Shown: positions 29,914 to 40,019 of the stretch, piece by piece
Layout: every line of letters starts with the position of its first letter
Position numbering within the stretch: position 1 is the first letter of the stretch
Assembly (NCBI GenBank): GCA_000512675.1
Contig: AXCJ01000005.1
Span: 102,462 to 166,461, forward strand
DNA length: 64,000 nucleotides
Origin: Candidatus Xenolissoclinum pacificiensis L6
GTDB lineage: Bacteria; Pseudomonadota; Alphaproteobacteria; Rickettsiales; Anaplasmataceae
Direction of reading: 5' to 3'
The notes under the pieces: model-generated
The model's database searches: none
The model's input: the letters and a program-made list of their open reading frames with translations, nothing else
What the model was told of the DNA's origin: nothing
Position numbers and translations under genes: made by a program

Positions 29914-31746
29914 CTAACTTTTCTTCTTAGAAAATCGCTTACGCTCTACAGGATCAAGATATTTCTTACGCATACGTATTACATCTGGGGTCACTTCAAC
30001 CAATTCATCATCTGCAATATATGCAATCTGCTCTTCCAGTGTCATCTCTTTAGCTGTAGCAATCTTGACAGTTTCATCACTACCAGATGCTCGCATATTG
30101 GAAAGTTGTTTACCTTTTGTGATATTAACCTCTAAGTCATTATCTCTATTATGCTGACCAACAATCATTCCTTGATATACAGCATCTTGTGGCGCTACAA
30201 ACATAATACCTCGATCTTGCAAGTTACCCAATGAATATCCAGTGGCAGATCCTTGGTTCATGGATATCAGCACACCATTACGCCTAGTAGCAAAGTCACC
30301 TCTATACGTATCATAACTATCAAATAAATGGTTCATAATTCCAGTACCCTTGGTATCGGTAAGAAATTCTCCCTGATACCCTATTAATGCCCTGGCAGGT
30401 ATTTTGAATTCTATTCTAGTTCTGTCTTGGAAATCTTGCATATTAACAACTTCTCCCTTACGAGAAGACATCTTCTCCATCACTACCCCAGCATATTCTT
30501 GATCTACATCCACAATCAGAATCTCCAACGGTTCAAGTCTCTTTCCACTCTCATCGTATTGAAAAACTACTGAAGGTTTACCAACAGACATCTCAAATCC
30601 TTCACGTCGCATAGATTCTATCAGAATCCCTAACTGTAATTCTCCTCTACCCTTGACCTCATAGGTGCTATCACCAGAATCTACAATTTGAATCGCTATA
30701 TTGTTCTCTACCTCAGCATATAAACGATCTCGTATCATACGTGCTGTGAGCTTAGTTCCAGATTTTCCTGCAAACGGTGAATCATTAACAGATACACGTA
30801 TAGACATTGTCGGAGGGTCAACAGGAGTTGTCATAATAGGTTTATCGACATTTTCTGAACAAATTGTATCAGAAACAGATGTACCTGAAAGACCAGCAAT
30901 AGCAACTATATCACCTGCTGATACCTTATCAACTGATGTTTTTGCCAAACCATCGAATGTATATAACTTGGTAAGTTTCCCTTTATCCAATAGTTCCCCA
31001 TCCAAATTAAGTACCTGTACAGTTGAACCTATATTCACAGATCCATTATACACCTTTCCCACTAGAATACGCCCTAAAAATGGATCTGGCATCAACAATG
31101 TTACCAACATCGAAAACCTCTCCTCATCCTCTGAGTTTTCGGTCACAACTTCTTTCTTAGCATAAGATAGTATATTCTCAAACAAAGGTGTTAGATCTTC
31201 TCTTTTACCATCAACCTCAGTACTTGCCCAACCATCTCGACCAGACGCGTATAATACTGGAAAATCTAACTGTTCATCATTAGCTTCCAAAGCAAAGAAC
31301 AACTCATATACCTCATCTAATACCTCCGCAATACGTGCATCAGGCTTATCAATCTTATTAATAATAACTATAGGCAACAAACCTGCTTTTAACGCCTTTG
31401 ATAAGACAAATTTTGTTTGTGGCATTGGCCCTTCAACACAATCAACAAGTAAAATCACTGCACTAGTCATTGACAAAACGCGTTCTACTTCAGCTCCAAA
31501 ATCGGCATGTCCTGGTGTATCTACTATATTAATTTTAGTATCTCGAAAAAAAACACTAGTACATTTTGCATAAATGGTAATACCTCTCTCCATCTCCAAA
31601 GGGTTACTATCCATAGCACGCTCTGTTACTTTCTCAACATCACGTCCAGAAAGAGTTTGTTTTAACATATTATCTATCAGGGTGGTTTTGCCATGATCAA
31701 CATGCGCTATCACGGCTATGTTAATTATATTTTTATAAGGAGACAT
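29914..31746 (-). CDS. typA: Ribosome-associated GTPase TypA/BipA
   Basis: Translational GTPase of the EF-G class that aids ribosome assembly and stress adaptation. G1 AHVDHGKTT, G2 with RGITIYAKC, G3 DTPGHADF, G4 NKIDKPDA and G5 near ASGRDGWAS lie in the first 180 residues. Domain II, an EF-G-like domain III and the TypA-specific C-terminal domain (GYSLGNLQDRGIMFVAPQDAVYQGMIVGQH) follow. At about 610 residues it is full length. A GTG (31749) directly precedes the ATG (31746); I use the ATG. Last gene of the run from fliD. Confidence 0.96.
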   Translation of the reverse strand: MSPYKNIINIAVIAHVDHGKTTLIDNMLKQTLSGRDVEKVTERAMDSNPLEMERGITIYAKCTSVFFRDTKINIVDTPGHADFGAEVERVLSMTSAVILLVDCVEGPMPQTKFVLSKALKAGLLPIVIINKIDKPDARIAEVLDEVYELFFALEANDEQLDFPVLYASGRDGWASTEVDGKREDLTPLFENILSYAKKEVVTENSEDEERFSMLVTLLMPDPFLGRILVGKVYNGSVNIGSTVQVLNLDGELLDKGKLTKLYTFDGLAKTSVDKVSAGDIVAIAGLSGTSVSDTICSENVDKPIMTTPVDPPTMSIRVSVNDSPFAGKSGTKLTARMIRDRLYAEVENNIAIQIVDSGDSTYEVKGRGELQLGILIESMRREGFEMSVGKPSVVFQYDESGKRLEPLEILIVDVDQEYAGVVMEKMSSRKGEVVNMQDFQDRTRIEFKIPARALIGYQGEFLTDTKGTGIMNHLFDSYDTYRGDFATRRNGVLISMNQGSATGYSLGNLQDRGIMFVAPQDAVYQGMIVGQHNRDNDLEVNITKGKQLSNMRASGSDETVKIATAKEMTLEEQIAYIADDELVEVTPDVIRMRKKYLDPVERKRFSKKKS

Positions 31747-31816
31747 CACGATACAGTAAACACGAAACTATAAGTTTATACTATAATACATAACTAGTAA
31801 AGATTACCATCAAGTA

Positions 31817-33583
31817 TTAACGAAATAAGTTATTCACTACATGATGAACAATATACTCAGTTGTAAACCCGATCTCATTCTTGATATTTTCAACAGAATC
31901 ATGCTCAACAAAACTGTCTGGATAAACCATTGAATAAAAATTTTTAGACAGCAAATTATGCTGAGATAATAACTCTAACACTGCACTACTGAAAGCTCCT
32001 CGACCACCATCTTCAATAGTCACTATCATTGATGCCGACCGGACAAACCGAAGAATATTCTCGTGATCAATTGGTTTAGCAAATCGAGCATTAAATACTT
32101 TACTAGCTATACCGTGTTCAGAATACAAGATATCACTTGCCTCAAGTGCTATTTTCAACATAGGTCCTAAAACCAAAAATACAACATTATCTCCTAAATC
32201 CTTTTCAAGAGTACCAGTACCATATTCTATATCTAAAACATTATCTAGGATAACATCTGGTATCCCCTTAGGATACCTAATCACTACCGGTCCCCTACGT
32301 TCTCTGTAAGCAAAAAAAAGCATTTTGCTTAGTTCTATACCATTTACAGGTACCATAACCGTCATATTCGGTATATTGACAGTAAACATCAGATCAAAAC
32401 ATCCATTATGCGTTGCACCATCTCCACCCACGAACCCCGCTCTATCTACACAGAAGATCACTGGTAAATTTTGTATTGCTACATCATGTATCATCTGGTC
32501 AAAACCACGTTGCAGAAATGTTGAATATATTGCACATATTGGTAGATATCCTACAGATGCAAATCCTGCGGCAAAAGTCACAGCATGTTGTTCAGCAATA
32601 CCCACATCAAACACTCGAGATTGATTAGGTAAACTATCTAATCCTGTGCCAATGGACATCGCAGCTGTAATTGCAACAACCTTCTTATCTAATAACATAA
32701 TCTCTTGCAAAGCATCTACAAAAAAAGAGGTATAAGTCTTCCCACTAACTGTGCTTTTATTAAACAATTTTTTATCATAATCAAATTTCTGGACTGCATG
32801 AAATGCATCTTTAGACATTCCCCCATTAAGATATAAAGAATATCCCTTCTTGGTACGCACATGAAGAACAACAGGCTTATCCAATTCACAATCGCGAACT
32901 GAAACAAGCACAGATATTAACGATTCCAAATCATGCCCATCAACAACACCAATATATTTATACCCTATATCCTCGAAAAAATTAGCCTTAGTACAACCAG
33001 ACGCAAGTAAATCTAGGTATCTTGTAATTCCTCCAACAGATTTAGAAATTGACATGCCATTATCATTAACAATGATTAATACCCTCGTCATATCCAACAA
33101 AACAAGATTATTTAACCCCTCAAATGCCATACCAGCACTTAGCGCACCATCACCTATAACAGGTATAACAAAATACTTATCACCTTCCATGTCTCTGGCC
33201 TTTGCAATAGCACTAGCCACTGAAATGGATGTTGAACTATGCCCAGTACCAAAAACATCATATTCTGATTCTTTAATACTAGTAAAGCAGGATATCCCGC
33301 CTTTTTTCCTCATACTAGGAATTTTATCCCTGCGCCCAGTTACCATTTTATGTATATGAGATTGGTGTCCTGTATCCCAGATAATCCTGTCTGTTGGGGT
33401 ATCAAAAACATAATGCAACGCTATCGTAAGCTCTGCAACACCAAGAGACGCACCTAAGTGTCCTCCTGTTTTTGAAACATGCAATATCAATTCTTCTCTA
33501 AGTTCCTTGATCAGGAGCTTTAAATCTTCTAACTCTAACCCTTTCAGATCAGATGGATAACATACTTTATCAAGAACCTTCAT
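31817..33583 (-). CDS. dxs: 1-deoxy-D-xylulose-5-phosphate synthase
   Basis: Thiamine-diphosphate enzyme joining pyruvate and glyceraldehyde-3-phosphate, the entry to the MEP isoprenoid pathway that supplies IspB and UbiA substrates. Conserved parts are WDTGHQSHIHKMVTGRRD, GTGHSSTSISVASAIA, the ThDP/Mg motif GDGALSAGMAFEGLNN with NDNGMSIS, FDVGIAEQHAVTFAAGFA with the catalytic Glu, and the C-terminal transketolase domain. At 588 residues it is slightly short, but no motif is missing. The ATG at 33583 is preferred to the TTG at 33589. It follows gatA with only about seven bases between stop and start. Confidence 0.95.
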   Translation of the reverse strand: MKVLDKVCYPSDLKGLELEDLKLLIKELREELILHVSKTGGHLGASLGVAELTIALHYVFDTPTDRIIWDTGHQSHIHKMVTGRRDKIPSMRKKGGISCFTSIKESEYDVFGTGHSSTSISVASAIAKARDMEGDKYFVIPVIGDGALSAGMAFEGLNNLVLLDMTRVLIIVNDNGMSISKSVGGITRYLDLLASGCTKANFFEDIGYKYIGVVDGHDLESLISVLVSVRDCELDKPVVLHVRTKKGYSLYLNGGMSKDAFHAVQKFDYDKKLFNKSTVSGKTYTSFFVDALQEIMLLDKKVVAITAAMSIGTGLDSLPNQSRVFDVGIAEQHAVTFAAGFASVGYLPICAIYSTFLQRGFDQMIHDVAIQNLPVIFCVDRAGFVGGDGATHNGCFDLMFTVNIPNMTVMVPVNGIELSKMLFFAYRERRGPVVIRYPKGIPDVILDNVLDIEYGTGTLEKDLGDNVVFLVLGPMLKIALEASDILYSEHGIASKVFNARFAKPIDHENILRFVRSASMIVTIEDGGRGAFSSAVLELLSQHNLLSKNFYSMVYPDSFVEHDSVENIKNEIGFTTEYIVHHVVNNLFR

Positions 33584-33590
33584 TGCCAAA

Positions 33591-35069
33591 TTACGATATT
33601 ACCGTAGATCGATCATCAAAATTTACAATATTTTCAATCACTGATGCAATACTGAACATCTTCCTCTCACGAAAATGTGAAGACATCACTTGAACTCCAA
33701 AAGGCAGTCCTTCTTCACTCAACCCCAATGGAACGCTTGTCGCAGGTATTCCAATAATATTGGCAAATGCTGTATAAAGATCATCATAGTAATAATCTAT
33801 TGTATCTAACTTATCTGTCACCTTATATGCCGTACGCATTGTCGTTGGCATAAGGAATATATCACATGTCTCAGCAAAAACTTTCTGTACATAATCCTGC
33901 AAATATCTTCTAACTTTCAAAGAAGTACGATAGAAATCTATACCATCTTGTGCAAGATGCAACAAAGAGGCACCAATAAAACACCTATTTTTTACTTCCT
34001 GAGCAAAACACTTGCTACGGGTAGTGCGATACATATTCTCCAAATCATCAACATCATTCCTCACTCCGTAACGCACACCATCATAACGCATAAGGTTTGA
34101 AGATGCTTCTACACTAGAGATAATATAGTATAGATACATCACCAGCTCCGGATCTGGAAGTTTAATAAAGGAACATTCAATTCCTTGTTGACGCAGACCA
34201 TTTACCAAGTCATAAAAGCTTTGTTTGAACATTCCATCCATATCAACCAAATAATTTTCTGGAATAGCCACACGTAATTTTTTATGACTTACTTCTTTAT
34301 AATCCAGAAAATCTATCTCTCGATCAACAGAGCGATTATCTCTCAGATCAGCACCTGACATAATTGCTAAGAGCAAAGAAGCATCCTCTACGGAACGCGC
34401 TAATACTCCAGGATGATCTAAAGTATTAGAAAACGCTATCATACCGTACCTCGAACACCGTCCATATGTAGGTTTTACACCCACAGCGCCGCATAATGCA
34501 GCTGGTTGTCTAACAGAACCTCCAGTATCCCCACCCATAGACAATGGTGTCATTCTCGCAGATACCGATACCGCTGACCCCCCAGAAGAGCCTCCTGGGA
34601 CTCTACAAAAATCCACATCGCTCTTTGTTTTCCAAGGATTGATTGATGGTCCATAATAAGAAAAAATATTTGATGATCCCATAGAGAATTCATCCATATT
34701 ATTTTTACCTAATATGACCATACCAGCTTCCTTAATCTTGGCAACTACGGTAGCATCATACTCAGGAATAAAATTACTCAAAATATGAGACGCTGCCGTT
34801 GTACGCATATCTTTTGTACAAAACACATCTTTAACAGCAATAGGAATACCATCTAACACACTCAACATACTACCCTGTGCAATTCTTGTGTCTGCTTCTC
34901 TAGCCTGTAACAATGCTTTTTCTGGATCAACCGTAATAAAAGCATTCAAAACATCATTTCTTGCGTCTATATTATTCAGAAATGCTTGCGTTAATTGTTC
35001 AGAAGAAAAATCTTTATTCTTCAAACCGCTAATCATCTGTACAACAGATAAATCTGATAATGAACTCAC
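33591..35069 (-). CDS. gatA: Glutamyl-tRNA(Gln) amidotransferase subunit A
   Basis: Amidase subunit of GatCAB, which converts Glu-tRNA(Gln) (and often Asp-tRNA(Asn)) to the amide form, releasing ammonia from glutamine. The Ser-cisSer-Lys triad is visible: Lys in PIAVKDVFCTKDMRTTA (about residue 77) and the serines in PGGSSGGSAVSVSAR and GGDTGGSVRQPAALCG. Length 492 is normal. The start is GTG (35069), about 17 bases after trhO. gatB and gatC are not adjacent. Confidence 0.96.
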   Translation of the reverse strand: MSSLSDLSVVQMISGLKNKDFSSEQLTQAFLNNIDARNDVLNAFITVDPEKALLQAREADTRIAQGSMLSVLDGIPIAVKDVFCTKDMRTTAASHILSNFIPEYDATVVAKIKEAGMVILGKNNMDEFSMGSSNIFSYYGPSINPWKTKSDVDFCRVPGGSSGGSAVSVSARMTPLSMGGDTGGSVRQPAALCGAVGVKPTYGRCSRYGMIAFSNTLDHPGVLARSVEDASLLLAIMSGADLRDNRSVDREIDFLDYKEVSHKKLRVAIPENYLVDMDGMFKQSFYDLVNGLRQQGIECSFIKLPDPELVMYLYYIISSVEASSNLMRYDGVRYGVRNDVDDLENMYRTTRSKCFAQEVKNRCFIGASLLHLAQDGIDFYRTSLKVRRYLQDYVQKVFAETCDIFLMPTTMRTAYKVTDKLDTIDYYYDDLYTAFANIIGIPATSVPLGLSEEGLPFGVQVMSSHFRERKMFSIASVIENIVNFDDRSTVIS

Positions 35070-35087
35070 TTAAACCTCACAAAATAA

Positions 35088-35924
35088 TTATTGCTCCCTC
35101 ATATTAGTACAAGGAGTGCAGGTTACATATCCTCTTGTCATAGTGCGTACATCATCGCGTCCTATATCTATCCCACACTCATCACACTTTACATCAACAA
35201 CCTTAAGTTGACCATCTAAAGCAACACGATCATCAAAAACAAAACAATTCCCCTTCCATAAATGCGAATCACCCATTTTCTTCTTATATAAAAGATAATT
35301 TATTATTCCTCCTTTTAAATGATATACATTCTTAAAACCTATCCCAGAAAAATACTTGCTAGATTTCTCACATCTAATGCCTCCTGTACAAAACATTGCC
35401 ACAGATGCAGTGCTAGCATCAATCCCTGACCGCAACACCCAACCCTGTGTCCACTTAGGGTATTCTCGAAAATAATTTATACCAGGAATAACTGCCCCTT
35501 CAAACGTACCTAAATTTGTCTCATAAGAATTCCGCACATCTAGTAAAACAGTCTCTTCCCTAGAAATAAGATCATCCCAATCACAAGGATCTACGTATTT
35601 ACCAACACAACCAGAACAGTGATCTTGATACTCAAAACTTACCACCTCTCGTTTTAACCTTACTTTCATCTTACGGAATGGCACAAAGTCTGCGCAAGTA
35701 ACCTGATAGCACACATCAGAAAACAATTCTTCTGTTCTTAACAATTTGAAAAACGCGTCTATAATTTCCATCGAATCTGATGCAACCGTAGCGTTAATAC
35801 CTTCTTCCGACAGCAGAATAGTACCCTTCAGACCCAATGATAAACACCATTCTAATATATCCTTTTGCATATATTCATGATCTTCCAAAAACACCAACTT
35901 ATAAAAGGTTACTAATACTGCCAT
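35088..35924 (-). CDS. trhO: tRNA uridine(34) hydroxylase, rhodanese family
   Basis: Hydroxylates U34 of tRNA in the ho5U pathway. The N-terminal acylphosphatase-like part reads GLKGTILLSEEGINATVAS. The rhodanese domain has LLDVRNSYETNLGTFEGAV and the catalytic Cys in MFCTGGIRCEKSSKYF, followed by YHLKGGIINYLLY. The C-terminus holds two zinc-like cysteine pairs (KCDECG and VTCTPCTN). The ATG at 35924 gives the canonical N-terminus (AVLVTFYKLVFL) and is preferred to the TTG at 35954. Last 19 bases before gatA are non-coding. Confidence 0.92.
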   Translation of the reverse strand: MAVLVTFYKLVFLEDHEYMQKDILEWCLSLGLKGTILLSEEGINATVASDSMEIIDAFFKLLRTEELFSDVCYQVTCADFVPFRKMKVRLKREVVSFEYQDHCSGCVGKYVDPCDWDDLISREETVLLDVRNSYETNLGTFEGAVIPGINYFREYPKWTQGWVLRSGIDASTASVAMFCTGGIRCEKSSKYFSGIGFKNVYHLKGGIINYLLYKKKMGDSHLWKGNCFVFDDRVALDGQLKVVDVKCDECGIDIGRDDVRTMTRGYVTCTPCTNMREQ

Positions 35925-36042
35925 TACAACAACAATCACCGACAAAACGTACAATTAACATTCTAGCAAAAAAAACAGCAAGATCAAATAGACAATAAGG
36001 AATCACATATGATCTATGCATGTAGATCATACTCTCTATTCA

Positions 36043-37101
36043 TTACAATTTCACATCCACCCCTACAGCCTCAGATATATTTTTAAAACCATCCGCCTGA
36101 AGAATTGTAGAAAGTTGTTTGTTCATCTGTAGAACACTTGTAAACCCTTTATATACAATAGCAGTATACACTTGTAATAAAGATGCTCCATTCCGTATTT
36201 TTTCGTACGCATCTAAAGCATTCGTGATTCCTCCACAACCAATCAATGGTACCTTTCCTTTCGTTTCTTTATAGATATCGTGTAATATCCTTGTAGATAT
36301 ACCAAATATTCCCTTGCCACTTAATCCTCCATATTCTACCCTTTTGCTACTAATTAACCCTTTTCGCATAATTGAAGTGTTTCCTATAATTAATCCTGCT
36401 ATCTTCTTATGGCTTACAACATCTAACACACCCACTCTCTCATTCTCACGCAAATCAGGAGAAATTTTTATAAGTATAGGTTTTTTCTCGTCACTATCAA
36501 TCTCAAGACGCGCATCCAGAATATTTTGCATCAAAGACTTCAGAGCGTTATAGCGCTGTAACTTTCTTAGATTCGGTGTGTTAGGAGAGGAAACGTTAAT
36601 CACAATATAATCTGCACACGCATAGATCTTTTTCAACATATTAGTATAATCCTTAGTCGCAATACGACTATTCATATTTTTACCTATATTGACTCCTACA
36701 ATACACTTTCTATGTTCATATTGTTTCGTGATATTATGAATGAATTCATCTGCCCCAACATTATTGAAACCTAACCTATTAATTACTGATTGATCTTCTT
36801 CCAACCTAAAGATACGTGGATGAGGATTACCAGACTGCGGTTTAAGAGTAACAGTACCTAGCTCAATAAACCCAAAACCCATTTTCGATAAAGGAATTAA
36901 ACAGATCCCATTCTTATCGAAACCAGCAGCTAACCCAAGTGGATTATTAAATTCCATTCCAAAATGTGTGCTTTTCAAAACCTCATCACTATATAAATTC
37001 TTATTCTTGTACAGTCCATACTGTATCCCCTTCAAAACTAATTTGTGAGCTGTTTCAGGAGGAAAGCAAAACAAACACTTTCTCAAAAAATATTCTATCA
37101 T
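36043..37101 (-). CDS. pyrD: Dihydroorotate dehydrogenase (quinone), class 2
   Basis: FMN enzyme oxidising dihydroorotate and passing electrons to ubiquinone in pyrimidine synthesis. The N-terminal membrane-associating segment (about residues 1-30, RKCLFCFPPETAHKL) marks class 2. Further motifs are GLAAGFDKNG, FIELGTVTLKPQSGNPHPRI, INRLGFNNVG, the catalytic Ser in NVSSPNTPNLRKLQ, GLSGKGIF and the FMN-binding LIGCGGITNALDAYEKI. The length (352) is normal. It starts 16 bases after fliD, in the same orientation, although the functions are unrelated. Confidence 0.95.
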   Translation of the reverse strand: MIEYFLRKCLFCFPPETAHKLVLKGIQYGLYKNKNLYSDEVLKSTHFGMEFNNPLGLAAGFDKNGICLIPLSKMGFGFIELGTVTLKPQSGNPHPRIFRLEEDQSVINRLGFNNVGADEFIHNITKQYEHRKCIVGVNIGKNMNSRIATKDYTNMLKKIYACADYIVINVSSPNTPNLRKLQRYNALKSLMQNILDARLEIDSDEKKPILIKISPDLRENERVGVLDVVSHKKIAGLIIGNTSIMRKGLISSKRVEYGGLSGKGIFGISTRILHDIYKETKGKVPLIGCGGITNALDAYEKIRNGASLLQVYTAIVYKGFTSVLQMNKQLSTILQADGFKNISEAVGVDVKL

Positions 37102-37117
37102 ATCTCAAGTAAAATAA

Positions 37118-38713
37118 TTATTTATCTGCAGTCATAAAATCCAAATACATATCAAGCAATGATATGGTTTGGTTCAATTGTATCATTTTTGTTGTCTCAT
37201 GAGAAACCTGTTTTTGCAACATTCCTCTTTCTGATTGCAGTCTTTCATGACAATTCTTAATACTACTTTGAGATATTTTGACATCCTCCTCCATACTAAA
37301 AATCCTATTTTTAAGCACCCCACATATAACAGATTCGATACCATCAGATATATTCAAAAAAGCTCTATATAAACTTATTGAATCAAATTGATTTTTCGCA
37401 AAATTTTTATCAAAAGTAAGAAACCCCTTACTATTCAGGCTAATTCCTATATTCAGTAATACATCCTCATGTACTATTAAATCTTCAATCCTAGACTTTA
37501 TAAAATGATATTCCGGATCATCACCTAACAAAGACTTCTCCTTTAGATATCCCTTATAATCACGTTCATCCTGAGTTTGAACAAACTGAATATAATCGTT
37601 ATGTGCTAGAACAAAAGATTCAATACTATTGATAATCTTATTGTAATCATATTCTACTTTCAGATACACATCATCATTATAGTGCGCGAATACCTTAAGA
37701 AGGACACTATTACCAAACAACCGAAACTCATTCTCAATCTCGCTCTGTAACATAAATCCATCCATCGTCAGCATCGCCGGTTGAGAAAAACTACACAATA
37801 CATTCTGTAATAAACCCTCATTATTAGTAATAAGCACTATATTCTGATGGCTCTTAATAATAAACCTATCCTCCATTATATTATACGCATCTAAATTATA
37901 TGATTTTATCTCTTTCACCAATGATGAATTATGCATACCTTCTGTCAGTTCTATTTCGATTGTATTACCAGCAAACAGTTCATTTAATGCTTGTATTATA
38001 TTTTTATCAGGCAAAGTACTCTTTAATCCTATATATGTAACATTATCGTCAATATCCGTAATCTCTAATATGTTACCGTTTATTACCTGAACATGCGCAT
38101 ATTTACCATTCAGTACGGTAGTATTTCTATCCCTCTCATCATCATAAAAAAAAGATGATACTTGTAATGTACTATACTTGGAAGAGATAAACTCAATGTG
38201 CTGATTTTCAACATTAAAATCCCCATTATCATATCCAGGAAACTCTTCAGGTATAATATTTTCCCTTACAATATCCCGATTAATAATCAACAGTTTGTTA
38301 CCTTCTTCTACGGAATTTAAGTCTACTTCGAAAGCAATTTTTGCTGGTTCATACATCTGTATATTACTTACCATAAGATTCACAATAGGTAAGTCACGAG
38401 ATATAATCTCAACACTCAAAACATCTGGTTGACTCACAACAATATTTTTACTTACCACACTGTCTAAAATATTATTCCTCCCAATTATTACATCTCTAAG
38501 ATTCTGTAAATGGAATTGTAATGAATAATAGTGTGATAATACATTTTGATCATTATTCAATTGTTCTGTAAGTCTGTTGAATTGTACTTGAGTATAAGAG
38601 CTACTTAACTTATGTTCCAGATAATCTTGATTCTGAGAAACTATCTCAAACGGATCATCCGAGATTGCTGTAAAACGTAGATCATTATTACTGGAATTAC
38701 CAATACCTTGCAT
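37118..38713 (-). CDS. fliD: Flagellar hook-associated protein 2 (cap protein) FliD
   Basis: FliD forms the cap under which flagellin polymerises. The 531-residue protein shows the family architecture though not strong identity. An N-terminal coiled-coil region (KLSSSYTQVQFNRLTEQLNN) is followed by a beta-rich middle. Near residue 420 is the hallmark (VLLNIGISLNSKGFLTFD, then KNQFDSI), matching the L-G-I-x-x-x-x-x-G-x-L-x-x-D consensus. A long C-terminal coiled coil ends QTISLLDMYLDFMTADK, like the terminal L-x-x-x-x-x-Y-L of FliD. Alternative assignments are less likely. Flagellar genes in a rickettsial-type genome point to Midichloriaceae-like bacteria. Confidence 0.72.
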   Translation of the reverse strand: MQGIGNSSNNDLRFTAISDDPFEIVSQNQDYLEHKLSSSYTQVQFNRLTEQLNNDQNVLSHYYSLQFHLQNLRDVIIGRNNILDSVVSKNIVVSQPDVLSVEIISRDLPIVNLMVSNIQMYEPAKIAFEVDLNSVEEGNKLLIINRDIVRENIIPEEFPGYDNGDFNVENQHIEFISSKYSTLQVSSFFYDDERDRNTTVLNGKYAHVQVINGNILEITDIDDNVTYIGLKSTLPDKNIIQALNELFAGNTIEIELTEGMHNSSLVKEIKSYNLDAYNIMEDRFIIKSHQNIVLITNNEGLLQNVLCSFSQPAMLTMDGFMLQSEIENEFRLFGNSVLLKVFAHYNDDVYLKVEYDYNKIINSIESFVLAHNDYIQFVQTQDERDYKGYLKEKSLLGDDPEYHFIKSRIEDLIVHEDVLLNIGISLNSKGFLTFDKNFAKNQFDSISLYRAFLNISDGIESVICGVLKNRIFSMEEDVKISQSSIKNCHERLQSERGMLQKQVSHETTKMIQLNQTISLLDMYLDFMTADK

Positions 38714-38970
38714 ACAAAAAAGATCGTGAAAAAGATTGCTCTAGATTTACTATGTTTTTATTATCATAATGTTAAGTATAAAAATAACAATGATAATCTT
38801 CTCAATTCACACTTCATCATATTGCTTACCTAACCTTTCTGTAACATCATTGTATTATCTTTCCTAAATATTGGCTAATCCAGCTATAAATACTCTCCAT
38901 CTATACCTAGATTGGATTTGCAACCCCTCCAATTCAAATTGAACTCTATAACAGAATTGAACCCATGTCT
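38714..38970. other. Intergenic region between ruvC and fliD
   Basis: About 257 AT-rich bases. A short stretch at 38920-38970 contains GAATTGAACCC, which resembles the T-arm of a minus-strand tRNA, but no cloverleaf can be drawn around it. No gene is supported. Confidence 0.4.
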
Positions 38971-39483
38971 CTACTTTATCCTCTCGTTTAGGGAGTAATA
39001 ATACGATAATGCAATCGCAATTGCATCTACCTCATTGTGGTTTGTAGCACTATGCACCTTAGGAAAGGTATAGCGCAACATTTTACATATTTCCTCTTTT
39101 GTACACTTACCATTCCCACTGATATACTTTTTAATTTGAGACGGTTGATATTCAATCATCTCAATATTTTTAAGAGCCAAAGTCAACATTATTGCGCCTT
39201 TAAATTGAGATAATATCAAAGATGTTTTCGCATTTGAATTCAAAAATGGATTCTCTATCGCAGCATGCGTAACATTATTATTACCTATGATACAGGTAAG
39301 ATGACCATATATATCTTTTATCTTAAATGCAAAACTATCGTGTTTTTTCCAAGAGATATAACCACTTTTTAATAACAATGGATTATTACCCGTTTTTTGT
39401 ATGATCGCCCATCCTGTCACAGATAATCCTGGATCGATACCTAATATCTTCACGCCCCTTTGTGCATTTTTCTCCGGTAACAT
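38971..39483 (-). CDS. ruvC: Holliday junction resolvase RuvC
   Basis: Cuts Holliday junctions symmetrically during recombination with RuvAB. The 170 residues carry the RNase H-like fold: first Asp in KILGIDPGLSVTGWAII (about residue 17), Glu in HAAIENPFLNSNAKTS, and the C-terminal acidic pair in HNEVDAIAIALSYYY. The ATG at 39483 adds ten residues before the usual start and could be replaced by a later one. ruvAB is not adjacent. Confidence 0.93.
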   Translation of the reverse strand: MLPEKNAQRGVKILGIDPGLSVTGWAIIQKTGNNPLLLKSGYISWKKHDSFAFKIKDIYGHLTCIIGNNNVTHAAIENPFLNSNAKTSLILSQFKGAIMLTLALKNIEMIEYQPSQIKKYISGNGKCTKEEICKMLRYTFPKVHSATNHNEVDAIAIALSYYYSLNERIK

Positions 39484-39885
39484 AAATCAATAACAGTCAA
39501 GTTCCACGGACAATTATCATATAAAAACCACAAAACATCAAACTCTGGATCATAGGCAATGTATCATAGTTATAGTAAAATATTATATATAACAAAAGAT
39601 TATGAAGAAAAATCTCAACCATAGAAAAAAACTACACTCTTAAAAAAGATAGATATATAAAACAAGCCTACATCAATGCAAAATAGACATTCTTACTGCA
39701 TACGATATTTAATCCCATAACACATTTTTTAATTAAGCTCAGAGATGTAATCAGAAGCAACCCCTGTAAATATGATAGATCAAATTGGATTACAGTTCCT
39801 GTCTCCATCCAAACGTTATATCAAATACAACAAGAGTAAAACAATATATACATATATCGAGCAATAACCTTGCTAAAGAAAAAAA
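39484..39885. other. Intergenic region upstream of ruvC
   Basis: About 400 bases without a gene or structured RNA that I can identify. It ends at an IS5-type terminus at 39886. The ruvC promoter should be near its left side. Confidence 0.35.
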
Positions 39886-39950
39886 TGCACTGTTACCAAA
39901 TATTTGAACTTAGATTGAATTTAGGATAGAATGCACGCACCCAATAACAT
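39886..39950 (+). mobile_element. Orphan left end of an IS related to relic A
   Basis: The sequence begins GCACTGTTACC and continues with a block nearly identical to the first 60 bases of relic A (both have TTTAGGNTAGAATGCACG-type sequence, 11316-11334 versus 39918-39936). After about 65 bases the similarity stops, and a different transposase relic begins. This looks like a composite of two elements or a truncated end. Confidence 0.6.
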
Positions 39951-40019
39951 AAGACCTCCTATGAAATTGTAGGAAAAAGAGTGTAAGCGTAAGATATGAG
40001 AAGAACCGAAAAGGAAGAA

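Noticed and set aside
30701..31165. 154-codon plus-strand frame
   Set aside because: Shadow of the conserved typA gene on the minus strand.
32325..32628. Plus-strand frames of 71-99 codons
   Set aside because: Antisense to conserved dxs sequence.
38920..38970. tRNA-like T-arm sequence (GAATTGAACCC) on the minus strand
   Set aside because: The arms do not pair, and the rest of the tRNA would have to lie inside the ruvC coding end.
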